From: CAILZL01 sp050181835
Lineage (GTDB): Bacteria; Pseudomonadota; Gammaproteobacteria; Steroidobacterales; Steroidobacteraceae
Length of the DNA: 64,000 nt
Assembly: GCA_050181835.1 (NCBI GenBank)
Contig: JBFXCU010000013.1
Coordinates: forward strand, 15,903 to 79,902
Direction of reading: 5' to 3'
Below the pieces are notes generated by a model. It was not told where the DNA came from. It searched no databases and worked only from the letters and a program-made list of their open reading frames with translations. Of the stretch, positions 1 through 7,770 are shown piece after piece; the stretch's first letter is position 1, and each line of letters opens with the position of its first letter. Position numbers and translations under genes: made by a program.

Positions 1-1
1 C

Positions 2-415
2 TATGCAGGTGGTCCTACCTCGGTGCGGGGATACCGAGAAAGCTATCTGGGTCCGAGAGACGCTTATGGCCGTCCGTATGGTGGTAATCTGCGCACTGTA
101 TTGCAGACAGAGTTGCTGTTGCCAATGCCGGATAAATGGCGTAATAGTGCCCGATTCAGTTTGTTTTATGATATCGGAAATGTCTTTTCTACTGAGAATG
201 TAGCATTCACTGGTGCAGATTTTGTGACGCCGGTTGATTACAAGTTCAGCTTTGCAGAGTTGAAACACTCCACGGGGTTGGCGGTGCAATGGTTGGCACC
301 GTTGGGTATTTTCCGCTTCAGCTATGCAGTTCCGTTGAACGCAAAGAAGAGCGATGGCATTCGCTATGCGGATGATAAGGAAGGGTTCCAGTTCTCGGTG
401 GGTCAGGCGTTCTAA
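2..415 (+). CDS. bamA: Outer membrane protein assembly factor BamA, C-terminal part (5' end outside window)
   Basis: This is the last 137 or so residues of the beta-barrel of BamA, the central subunit of the machine that inserts beta-barrel proteins into the outer membrane. The reading frame is open from base 2. It shows the barrel-interior VRGY motif near its start, followed by alternating amphipathic strands, and ends in a terminal Phe (SVGQAF), as expected of an outer membrane barrel. An OmpH/Skp chaperone gene follows 31 bp later and then lpxD, the usual bamA-skp-lpxD order. The POTRA domains and start lie upstream of the window. Confidence 0.93.
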   Translation, partial: YAGGPTSVRGYRESYLGPRDAYGRPYGGNLRTVLQTELLLPMPDKWRNSARFSLFYDIGNVFSTENVAFTGADFVTPVDYKFSFAELKHSTGLAVQWLAPLGIFRFSYAVPLNAKKSDGIRYADDKEGFQFSVGQAF

Positions 416-446
416 AAAGTATTATTCAGATTAAGAGGATTCAATA

Positions 447-1007
447 ATGTCCGTTGTAACTGTTCGTAAAGTTGTTGCTGCCGTGATGGTGCTGGCGATG
501 TTCGCCGCAGGCAGTGCTTACGCCGAAATGAAGATTGCGATAGTGGACTTCCAGCGTTTGGTGGAAGAATCACCACAGGCGAAAGCGGCTGGACAGGTGC
601 TGCAAACCGAGTTCGCATCTCGGCAACGCGAGTTACAGCAGAAAGAAAAAGACTTGCAAACTAAAGCAGAGAAGCTGAGTCGTGATGCGGCGATCATGTC
701 CGAGCAAGAGATGGCTTCGCTGAAGAAAGAATTGACCAAAGGGCAGAGTGATTTGCAGCGAGATGGCGAAGCCTTCAACGAAGAGGTCAATTCCCGTCGT
801 AACGAAGAGCTGGGAAAATTGCAGGCGCTGCTGGTGACTGAGGTGGCTGCTTTTGCCAAAACGGGCGCTTACGATTTAATGATTCCATCTAGTGTTGCCT
901 TGTACAGCAAGGATACTTACAACGTGACCGCTCAGGTGCTAACTTACTTGCAATCTCGGCCGCTGGTGGCGGCACCGGTTGCAGCCAGCAAGCCTGCTGC
1001 CAAATAA
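447..1007 (+). CDS. skp: Periplasmic chaperone OmpH/Skp family
   Basis: The product is a periplasmic holdase that escorts unfolded outer membrane proteins to the BAM complex. The 186-residue protein begins with a signal peptide of about 26 residues (hydrophobic core VVAAVMVLAMFAAG, likely cleavage after AYA). The mature start, MKIAIVDFQRLVEESPQAK, is typical of the family. The middle is a long Lys/Glu/Gln-rich helical hairpin (residues about 60-125) that forms the tentacles of the trimer. An Ala/Pro-rich tail follows. It lies between bamA and lpxD, as in most proteobacteria. Confidence 0.93.
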   Translation: MSVVTVRKVVAAVMVLAMFAAGSAYAEMKIAIVDFQRLVEESPQAKAAGQVLQTEFASRQRELQQKEKDLQTKAEKLSRDAAIMSEQEMASLKKELTKGQSDLQRDGEAFNEEVNSRRNEELGKLQALLVTEVAAFAKTGAYDLMIPSSVALYSKDTYNVTAQVLTYLQSRPLVAAPVAASKPAAK

Positions 1008-1019
1008 GGGTTCGCCGGC

Positions 1020-2084
1020 TTGAACAGTGCTGGAGTTAGTCTCGGTGAGCTAGCCGTTCGCTTTGGTTGTACGCTGCGCGGTGATCCCGCCGCAGTAGTA
1101 ATCCGGGTGGCGACGCTGGAGACGGCGACCTCAGATGCGTTGTCGTTTCTTGCCAATCCCAAGTATCGGGTGCACTTGGCACAGACGCATGCCGGCGCAG
1201 TGGTGCTGGATGTGGCAAGCGCCGATGCCTGTTCAGTGCCTGTGCTGATAGCGAAAAATCCCTATCTTACTTATGCGCGCATAGCCGCCGAATTACATCC
1301 ACCACCATTGTTACCTGCTGGTATTCATGTCAGCGCGATAGTTGATGTCACTGCGCAGATAGATTCTGAGGCACACATAGGCCCGAATGTCGTCATCGGT
1401 GCAGGGTGTCGAATTGCAGCACGGGCAATGATCGGTCCCGGATGTGTGCTGGGCAACAATGTGATTGTAGGCGCGGATACGCGTTTACAAGCTAACGTGA
1501 CATTGTGTGATGGCACTGTGCTCGGCGAACGTTGCCTTATCAGTCCTAATGCAGTGATTGGTTCAGAAGGCTTTGGTTTTGCACCCGACCCGGCCAGTGG
1601 CTGGGTGAAAGTGCCACAGATTGGCGCGGTTAAAATTGGCAATGATGTGGAAATTGGTGCCAGCACCACCATTGATCGCGGCGCTATCGGCGATACCGTG
1701 ATTGCAGATGGAGTAAAGCTCGATAATCAAATCCAGATAGCGCATAACGTGCAGATCGGCAAACATACCGCGATGGCGGCCTTTGTCGGTGTATCAGGCA
1801 GCACCACTATAGGTAGTCATTGCATGATTGCTGGTCAGGTGGGAATTGCAGGACACCTGAGTATTTGCGACAACGTGGTAGTGACGGGTAAAAGCATGGT
1901 GTCGGCTTCTATCCGCAAACCCGGCGTTTATTCCGGTGCGTTGCATGTGGAAGAGGCCCGCAAATTCCGACGTAATGCAGCGCGCTTTGCGCAACTGGAT
2001 GAGTTGGCCAAGCAGGTGCGTCGTTTGAGTGGTACACGGCAGGTAGCTGATGAGCAACTTGCAGCCGAAGATGATAACGAATGA
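1020..2084 (+). CDS. lpxD: UDP-3-O-acylglucosamine N-acyltransferase LpxD
   Basis: LpxD catalyses the third committed lipid A step, transferring an (R)-3-hydroxyacyl chain from ACP to the 2-amino group of UDP-3-O-acyl-glucosamine. The 354-residue protein has the N-terminal uridine-binding domain (about 1-100), then left-handed beta-helix hexapeptide repeats (about 105-300) and a C-terminal helical extension. The catalytic His is in IAHNVQIG (His242). The start is TTG at 1020, 12 bp after skp; no better ATG fits the family N-terminus. The stop overlaps the upstream candidate start for fabZ at 2081. Confidence 0.96.
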   Translation: MNSAGVSLGELAVRFGCTLRGDPAAVVIRVATLETATSDALSFLANPKYRVHLAQTHAGAVVLDVASADACSVPVLIAKNPYLTYARIAAELHPPPLLPAGIHVSAIVDVTAQIDSEAHIGPNVVIGAGCRIAARAMIGPGCVLGNNVIVGADTRLQANVTLCDGTVLGERCLISPNAVIGSEGFGFAPDPASGWVKVPQIGAVKIGNDVEIGASTTIDRGAIGDTVIADGVKLDNQIQIAHNVQIGKHTAMAAFVGVSGSTTIGSHCMIAGQVGIAGHLSICDNVVVTGKSMVSASIRKPGVYSGALHVEEARKFRRNAARFAQLDELAKQVRRLSGTRQVADEQLAAEDDNE

Positions 2085-2101
2085 ATGAATTAGGGAAACG
2101 T

Positions 2102-2587
2102 ATGACCAGCTCGATTGTGACAAACTCTACAACGTGTAAGCCCACTACCATCGATATTATGGAAGTGATGCGCCGTCTGCCGCATCGCTATCCATTTCTG
2201 TTGGTGGATCGGGTGTTGGAAGTGCAGTCTGGCAAGTCTATCGTGGCACTGAAAAATGTAACAATTAACGAGCACTTTTTTCTTGGTCATTTTCCCGGGA
2301 ATCCGGTGATGCCTGGCGTGTTGATATTGGAGGCCTTAGCGCAAGCAGCGGGGTTGCTGGCCTTTATTACCGAAGATGTGTATCCGGATCAAATTACTCA
2401 GTTCTATTTTGCCGGCATTGATGCAGTGCGCTTTCGTAAACCAGTGCTGCCTGGCGATCAACTGATTTTGAAAGTGGATGTACAACGTGTGATGCGTGGT
2501 ATCTGGAAGTATCAGGCTGTTGCTGAAGTTGATGGCGCGGAAGCAACGTCGTGCAACATGATGATTGCCGTTGGCAAAAAGAAATAA
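2102..2587 (+). CDS. fabZ: 3-hydroxyacyl-[acyl-carrier-protein] dehydratase FabZ
   Basis: FabZ dehydrates 3-hydroxyacyl-ACP to trans-2-enoyl-ACP in fatty acid elongation and competes with LpxA/LpxD for hydroxyacyl-ACP. The hot-dog fold motifs are clear: LPHRYPFLLVDRV, then HFPGNPVMPGVLILEALAQ with the catalytic His and Glu. I chose the ATG at 2102 (161 aa), which has AGGG about 7 nt upstream and a family-like N-terminus. An in-frame ATG at 2081 that overlaps the lpxD stop would add seven residues. It sits inside the lpx operon, as usual. Confidence 0.95.
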   Translation: MTSSIVTNSTTCKPTTIDIMEVMRRLPHRYPFLLVDRVLEVQSGKSIVALKNVTINEHFFLGHFPGNPVMPGVLILEALAQAAGLLAFITEDVYPDQITQFYFAGIDAVRFRKPVLPGDQLILKVDVQRVMRGIWKYQAVAEVDGAEATSCNMMIAVGKKK

Positions 2588-2616
2588 TATCCACCTCAGT
2601 AATTTCCAAGAATCAT

Positions 2617-3390
2617 ATGGCTATTCACCCAACAGCAATCATTTCTCCCGATGCCAAGTTGGCAGGTGACATCGAAATTGGCGCATATAGCATTGTCGGT
2701 GCCGGTGTCGAGATCGGTGCAGAAACGCATATTGGCCCGCATGTGGTGATTAATGGCCCAACGAAGATGGGTGTTGGTAATAAGGTGTTCCAGTTTGCTT
2801 CCATTGGCGATGCACCGCAGGACCATAGTTACAAGGGTGAGCCAACTCGGCTGGAGATCGGTGATCGCAATACTTTTCGTGAATGCGTCACCGTTAACCG
2901 TGGCACCATGAAAGACAAATGTGTGACGCGCATTGCTTCGGATAATTTGTTTCTTGCGTATTCACATGTGGCGCATGATTGCATCGTCGGCAGTCACTGT
3001 GTGTTCTCGAATTCGGTGGGGCTGGCAGGTCATGTTGAAGTTGGCGATTGGGTAATCTTTGGTGCCTATGCGGGTGTTCACCAATTCGCCAAAATCGGCT
3101 CTCATGCGTTCATTGCCAATAACACCGCAGCTACCTACGACATCCCTCCATATTTCACCGCTGAAGGTAGACCTGCGGTACCTCGCATCGTCAACGAAGT
3201 AGGGTTGAAGCGACGTGGTTTTTCGATAGAACAGGTACGTAATATTCGTAATGCGTTTCGCGTACTGTATCGCTCAGGATTGAAATTGGACGAGGCCACC
3301 GAGCGATTGCGCGAGACGGCAAAGACCCAGACTGAGTTGCAAGCTATTGTTGATTTCCTGGATCGTAGCGTGCGCGGTATTGCGCGTTAG
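2617..3390 (+). CDS. lpxA: Acyl-ACP--UDP-N-acetylglucosamine O-acyltransferase LpxA
   Basis: LpxA performs the first step of lipid A synthesis, O-acylation of UDP-GlcNAc. The 257-residue protein is a left-handed beta helix of hexapeptide repeats (about 1-190) followed by a helical C-terminal domain. The catalytic His is the second His of HVAHDC (His120 here). The ATG at 2617 gives the usual N-terminus (MAIHPTAII) and length; an in-frame upstream start would run into the end of fabZ. lpxB follows after 16 bp. Confidence 0.96.
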   Translation: MAIHPTAIISPDAKLAGDIEIGAYSIVGAGVEIGAETHIGPHVVINGPTKMGVGNKVFQFASIGDAPQDHSYKGEPTRLEIGDRNTFRECVTVNRGTMKDKCVTRIASDNLFLAYSHVAHDCIVGSHCVFSNSVGLAGHVEVGDWVIFGAYAGVHQFAKIGSHAFIANNTAATYDIPPYFTAEGRPAVPRIVNEVGLKRRGFSIEQVRNIRNAFRVLYRSGLKLDEATERLRETAKTQTELQAIVDFLDRSVRGIAR

Positions 3391-3406
3391 CTTGTAACGT
3401 AAATCC

Positions 3407-4576
3407 ATGAGTGCTAATCGGGCGCCGCCTTATCCTCGTATTGCGATAGTGGTCGGTGAGCAGTCTGGTGACAATCTCGCCGCCGCATTGATGCTTGCGC
3501 TGCGTGAGCATTATCCGAACGCAATATTTTTTGGTATAGCTGGGCCGCGCATGATTGAAGTCGGCTGCGAGGCGTGGGAGGTCGCCGACAGCCTCTCAGT
3601 GATGGGTATTTTTGAAATTATTCCACACCTGCCACGTTTGCTACGCCTGCGGCAGGCTCTGGTGCAACGCCTGTTGGCGAACCCCCCGGACGTATACATC
3701 GGGGTGGATGCCAAAGAATTCAATCTTAGTGTTGAACGCAAACTCAAGGCTGCGGGTATTCGTACGGTGCAATATGTCAGTCCACAAGTCTGGGCTTGGC
3801 GACAGGGGCGGGTAAATAAAATTGCCCGTACCGTTGACTTGATGCTGTGTTTACTGCCATTTGAAAAACAATTTTATGACCGACATAGCGTGCAAGCACG
3901 TTTTGTTGGTCATCCCTTGGCAGACCAAATACCCATGCATACTGATCGTGCTGTGGCGCGTGCTGATCTTGGGCTGTCGCCTGATGCCCTCTGTGTTGCA
4001 GTGCTGCCTGGTAGTCGCCGTGGTGAAGTACTCAGCTTGAGTGATGACTTTGCCAGTACCATCGTCTGGTTGTTACGGCAACAACCACAGATGTGCTTTG
4101 TGGCGCCCATGGCTAATGCCATGGCGCGAGAACTATTTACGCAGGCCTTACAGCGCGCAGGGGTGTTGTCAAAAGTGCTGGTGATTGATGGTCAGTCTCA
4201 ACAAGCCATGATTGCCAGTGATGTGGTGTTGCTGGCGTCCGGCACCGCGACGCTGGAGGCGGCGCTATTAAAACGCCCCATGGTGGTGGCGTACCGTATC
4301 GGTAAGCTCACTACCTTTTTGCTAAAAGGGCTAGGTATCGTCAAGACCACATACTTCTCGCAACCTAATCTGTTAACCAACACAGCATGGGTGCCAGAGT
4401 TTTTTAACAATGAGGTACGCGCCGAATTACTGGGGCCGGCGCTACTGGCGCAATTTGACCGACCAGATCTAGTGCAGCTCAATGCGGCATTTACATGTAT
4501 TCATCAACAGCTGCGACAAAATGCCAGCGCACAAGCCGCACAGGCAATCAAAGAACTGTTGGTGCCACAGGCATGA
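3407..4576 (+). CDS. lpxB: Lipid-A-disaccharide synthase LpxB
   Basis: LpxB is a GT19-family glycosyltransferase that joins UDP-2,3-diacylglucosamine with lipid X to form the lipid A disaccharide on the inner leaflet. The 389-residue product has the N-terminal Rossmann-like half with VVGEQSGDNLAA, then VSPQVWAWRQGR and the donor-binding part around VLPGSRRGEV and ASGTATLEAALLKRPMVV. Its stop overlaps the rnhB start (ATGA), indicating translational coupling. Confidence 0.95.
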   Translation: MSANRAPPYPRIAIVVGEQSGDNLAAALMLALREHYPNAIFFGIAGPRMIEVGCEAWEVADSLSVMGIFEIIPHLPRLLRLRQALVQRLLANPPDVYIGVDAKEFNLSVERKLKAAGIRTVQYVSPQVWAWRQGRVNKIARTVDLMLCLLPFEKQFYDRHSVQARFVGHPLADQIPMHTDRAVARADLGLSPDALCVAVLPGSRRGEVLSLSDDFASTIVWLLRQQPQMCFVAPMANAMARELFTQALQRAGVLSKVLVIDGQSQQAMIASDVVLLASGTATLEAALLKRPMVVAYRIGKLTTFLLKGLGIVKTTYFSQPNLLTNTAWVPEFFNNEVRAELLGPALLAQFDRPDLVQLNAAFTCIHQQLRQNASAQAAQAIKELLVPQA

Positions 4577-5208
4577 CTGGACTGATCACAGCCCACAGTC
4601 CAAAGTCCAAAGTTCACCTAATCATTGGTGTGGACGAAGCAGGCCGAGGCCCGTTGGCAGGTCCGGTAGTCGCAAGTGCAGTGATACTTGATCCTGATCG
4701 ACCGATCGCCGGCTTGAATGACTCCAAGCAACTATCGGAAAAACAACGCGAGCGTCTGGCACCGATCATTCGTGAACAGGCATTGGCATGGGCGGTGGCT
4801 TCCGCCTCCGTAGTTGAAATAGATACAATCAATATTCTGCAAGCGACCTTACTTGCAATGCGTCGTACATTACAGGCCTTGCAGCCACCTGCTTGCCATG
4901 CCAATGATAAGTTCCATTTGCAAGTAGATGGAAACAAGCTGCCTGATTTTCATGATCTACCGTTTCACTGCAGCGCAGAGGCGGTGGTGGCGGGTGACGC
5001 GTTAATTCCCGCAATCAGCGCGGCATCTATTCTGGCTAAAGTAACCCGCGACGCATGGTTGCTGGAATTGCATCAGCAATATCCTGTTTATGGTTTCGCC
5101 AAGCATAAAGGCTACGGTACGGCCGCCCATTTGCAGGCCTTGCAGACTTATGGAATTTGTCCAGAGCATCGGCGTAGTTTTGCGCCGGTTCGAGTCTTGA
5201 TAAGCTGA
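4573..5208 (+). CDS. rnhB: Ribonuclease HII
   Basis: RNase HII cleaves the RNA strand of RNA/DNA hybrids and removes single ribonucleotides from DNA. The active-site motif GVDEAGRGPLAGPVV (Asp-Glu pair) lies near residue 21, with the next catalytic Asp in LQVDGNKLPDF and the last in the TRDAW region. The ATG at 4573 overlaps the lpxB stop and gives 211 residues, the family length; an earlier in-frame ATG at 4495 lies within lpxB and adds non-conserved sequence. It closes the lpx block. Confidence 0.94.
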   Translation: MTGLITAHSPKSKVHLIIGVDEAGRGPLAGPVVASAVILDPDRPIAGLNDSKQLSEKQRERLAPIIREQALAWAVASASVVEIDTINILQATLLAMRRTLQALQPPACHANDKFHLQVDGNKLPDFHDLPFHCSAEAVVAGDALIPAISAASILAKVTRDAWLLELHQQYPVYGFAKHKGYGTAAHLQALQTYGICPEHRRSFAPVRVLIS

Positions 5209-5278
5209 GCACAGGTTGCTCGGTTGCGGCGTAACGCAGCTATGCTGCGAATAATTAGAGCTAATTCAGAGGCAGGTC

Positions 5279-5911
5279 ATGTTGCTGATTGGTATGTTCG
5301 ATTCACCCTTTGTGCGACGCGTGGCAATCAGCATGAAGTTGCTAGGCATTGATTTTGAGCATGCTAACTGGTCGGTCGGCAAGGATTTCAATCGTATTCG
5401 TGAGTACAACCCGTTGGTTAGAGTACCAACGCTGGTATTAGATGATGACGAAGTGTTACTGGAATCCGCCGCCATACTGGATTATCTCGATGAGTTGGTT
5501 GGGCCTGAGCATGCCCTGTTACCACGCGCTGACAAAGCGCGTCGTGACTCGTTACGAATTATGGCAACTGCTATCGGTGCGGCGGAGAAGGGCGTAGCGA
5601 TAGTGTATGAAAGTGCTTTCCGTCCAATTGAAAAGCATCATCAGCCGTGGCTGGATCGTTGCCAAAGCCAAGTGCAGGGCGCATTAATGGAGCTTGAGCG
5701 TATATGTTTAGCGTGCGGTAAAAGTAACTGGCTGATCGGTGAGTGTATGAGTCAAGCCGATATTACCCTGACTTGCGCGGCGACTTTCCTATCTGAAGCG
5801 GTGAGCGTGAATCTAGAACTATTCCCTTACATGCAATCACTATCGGCTCGCTGTGAAGCTCTGCCAGATTTTCAGAATACCCGACAAGCATTTTTTATAC
5901 CGGGAAAATAG
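5279..5911 (+). CDS. Glutathione S-transferase family protein
   Basis: This is a cytosolic GST-fold protein of 210 residues. The N-terminal thioredoxin-like domain (about 1-78) contains SPFVRRVAISMKLLGI, the cis-Pro strand VRVPTLVLDDD and ESAAILDYLDE, the glutathione-binding Glu-Ser. The all-helical C-terminal domain follows. SPFVRR at the active-site position resembles stringent-starvation/isomerase-like GSTs that use Ser. The ATG at 5279 has AGAGG upstream. It stands alone between rnhB and an oppositely oriented gene, and the substrate is not evident. Confidence 0.85.
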   Translation: MLLIGMFDSPFVRRVAISMKLLGIDFEHANWSVGKDFNRIREYNPLVRVPTLVLDDDEVLLESAAILDYLDELVGPEHALLPRADKARRDSLRIMATAIGAAEKGVAIVYESAFRPIEKHHQPWLDRCQSQVQGALMELERICLACGKSNWLIGECMSQADITLTCAATFLSEAVSVNLELFPYMQSLSARCEALPDFQNTRQAFFIPGK

Positions 5912-6043
5912 GTTATGGGTTTGAGCGCGTCGTAAATCAGTCACTGTGTTCGGCAATGTGAATGAGGTAGTTTGATCCACCGCTGGAATTTTGTTTTGAG
6001 TGTGGCCAATAAAAATACAAATAGAATCGAATGTGGCTAACAA

Positions 6044-7024
6044 CTAATGCGCCTTCGGCTTCAGCAAGTAATCATCCCGACTGGCTGAGCGCAGCATCAC
6101 TTGCCGATGTTTATTACCGCGTTTGATGCCGAGTGTAATCATCGTACCCGCCGTACCTTGTGCCCATAGAGTGCGATAGAACTGTGGCAAGGTTTGCACG
6201 GCCTGCTTTGCGACGTGAGTGATGATATCACCGTCGCGTAATTGTGCTTCATGTGCTGGGCCACTGTCGGTGACCCCGGCGATCAATAACTCATCATTCT
6301 GTTCGGTGGTGTACAGGCCCAGCCAAGGGCGAGGTGGGCGCTGTACTTTGCCGTTGTTTAACAGCTCGTCAAGAATGGGTGTCAGTAAATCAATCGGCAC
6401 AAATAGATTGGCATCAAATTGATCACCACTGGATAATTCCTGAACCAATAGTGAGCCGATGCCTACCAGCCGACCCTGTTGATCTACTAGGGCGGTGCCA
6501 CCCCATTGTGGATGCGGCGGTGACACCATCAGGGCTTCGTCCAATAGATATTCCCAGTAACCGGCAAATTCGCGTTTGTCGATCACCTTGCTACTGAGTG
6601 CGTGGGCAATACCGCCGTGACCCATGACGATAACTTCGTTACCAGCAAGCAGTGATTGCGCGCTGCCCAGTTGTAATCCGGAAGCATCCAGATCGCCTAA
6701 TGGCAGAATGATGCCAAAGCCTGTCGCTTGATCATATGCCAGTGCATGACCGGCAACTTGGCGGCCATCGTGGGCGGTAAGCCAGACGTTCTGCGCTTCG
6801 GTAATCAAGTAGCCGACAGTGAGCACTGCTTGTCGCTCGCCCGCTTTGATCACCACACCATTACCAACGCGTTCAGTGCCTAACGCACTAGCCGTGAATG
6901 CATCGTCAGGAACTTCACTGCGCACCCGCACCACATTCTGCAAGGCTTGTTGCAAATCAAAGTCTAGTTGCGCCGGTAGTGGCTGCAAGTTACTGGGAAA
7001 CGACCAGTTATCGTCTTCGGTCAT
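6044..7024 (-). CDS. HtrA-like (S1C) protein with PDZ domain, catalytic triad apparently lost
   Basis: The 326-residue protein has the layout of a DegP/HtrA protein: a chymotrypsin-like domain (about 30-215) and one C-terminal PDZ domain (about 225-315, RPWLGLYT to VMLRSAS). All three catalytic positions are changed. Where HtrA has TNAHVV it reads TEAQNV (His to Gln). At the usual D-x-x-T-D-I-A segment it reads DQATGFGI (Asp to Gly). At GNSGGALV it reads QWGGTALV (Ser to Gly). There is no obvious signal peptide. It is probably a non-proteolytic scaffold or binding protein. The start has GAGG upstream. Confidence 0.75.
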   Translation of the reverse strand: MTEDDNWSFPSNLQPLPAQLDFDLQQALQNVVRVRSEVPDDAFTASALGTERVGNGVVIKAGERQAVLTVGYLITEAQNVWLTAHDGRQVAGHALAYDQATGFGIILPLGDLDASGLQLGSAQSLLAGNEVIVMGHGGIAHALSSKVIDKREFAGYWEYLLDEALMVSPPHPQWGGTALVDQQGRLVGIGSLLVQELSSGDQFDANLFVPIDLLTPILDELLNNGKVQRPPRPWLGLYTTEQNDELLIAGVTDSGPAHEAQLRDGDIITHVAKQAVQTLPQFYRTLWAQGTAGTMITLGIKRGNKHRQVMLRSASRDDYLLKPKAH

Positions 7025-7129
7025 GGTGCCTCGATGCGCTGGAGGTGGGGTGAGCCTAGCAGAGCCTGATACGTTTGGCTCATACTAGCCTCCATAATGA
7101 TTGTCGATCAGTAAACTGATGGAAGGGAT

Positions 7130-7507
7130 ATGGGTATGTTGGATGGGATTATCAAGTCAGTCGTCGGTGGCGCAATGGGCGGTGAACAGCAGGCGCAGCT
7201 GATGGCTGTGGTGGAGTCGTTACTGAGTAATAACAGGGGATTGAGTGGTCTAGTGAGCGCATTCAGCAAAGCCGGGCCGAATTTGCCGGTTTCAGCTGCA
7301 CAACTGACACAGGTATTTGGTTCGGGTCAGATGGAGCAGGCCGCAGAGCAACTGGGTGTGAATTCCAGTCAGGCGGGGGATATGTTGTCGAAGTTCCTGC
7401 CACAGCTTGTCGATCAACTGACGCCCAACGGTCAGGCCACTGACGATCACTCCGGTGACAAGCTCAATTCGACACTGGGTGCGTTAGCGGGAAAGCTGTT
7501 CGGCTAA
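7130..7507 (+). CDS. YidB-like DUF937 family protein
   Basis: This small cytosolic protein (125 aa) has the DUF937/YidB arrangement: MLDGIIKSVVGG at the N-terminus, a short helical bundle, and the C-terminal AEQLGV...AGDMLSKFLPQLVDQLTPNG segment. The start has GGAAGGG just upstream. The molecular function of the family is unknown. It is transcribed divergently from the HtrA-like gene. Confidence 0.8.
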   Translation: MGMLDGIIKSVVGGAMGGEQQAQLMAVVESLLSNNRGLSGLVSAFSKAGPNLPVSAAQLTQVFGSGQMEQAAEQLGVNSSQAGDMLSKFLPQLVDQLTPNGQATDDHSGDKLNSTLGALAGKLFG

Positions 7508-7770
7508 TATCCATTACGCGGGGCCAGCCATCGCTTACGGGCTACGATTGCCCGGAGCGACAACGTTTTGCGTGATCTACCTTTGCAACGTGCGCCATGG
7601 GGTTGCAAACGCGGGCACAGGAGAGCTGCAGCAGAGTTGCTTTGCCATGGTGGCGCAAGTCGTTTTCTGCGTAGTGACTAACGGTGCGCGCAGCCCTGTA
7701 TCAGGCATTGCTATGGCATCGCTACTCCACTGATTGTTAACTAATGATTGTTCTATTCGGAACAGCAGCT

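Noticed and set aside
7548..7733. 61-codon open frame between the YidB-like and RDD genes
   Set aside because: No ribosome site or recognisable features; likely non-coding.
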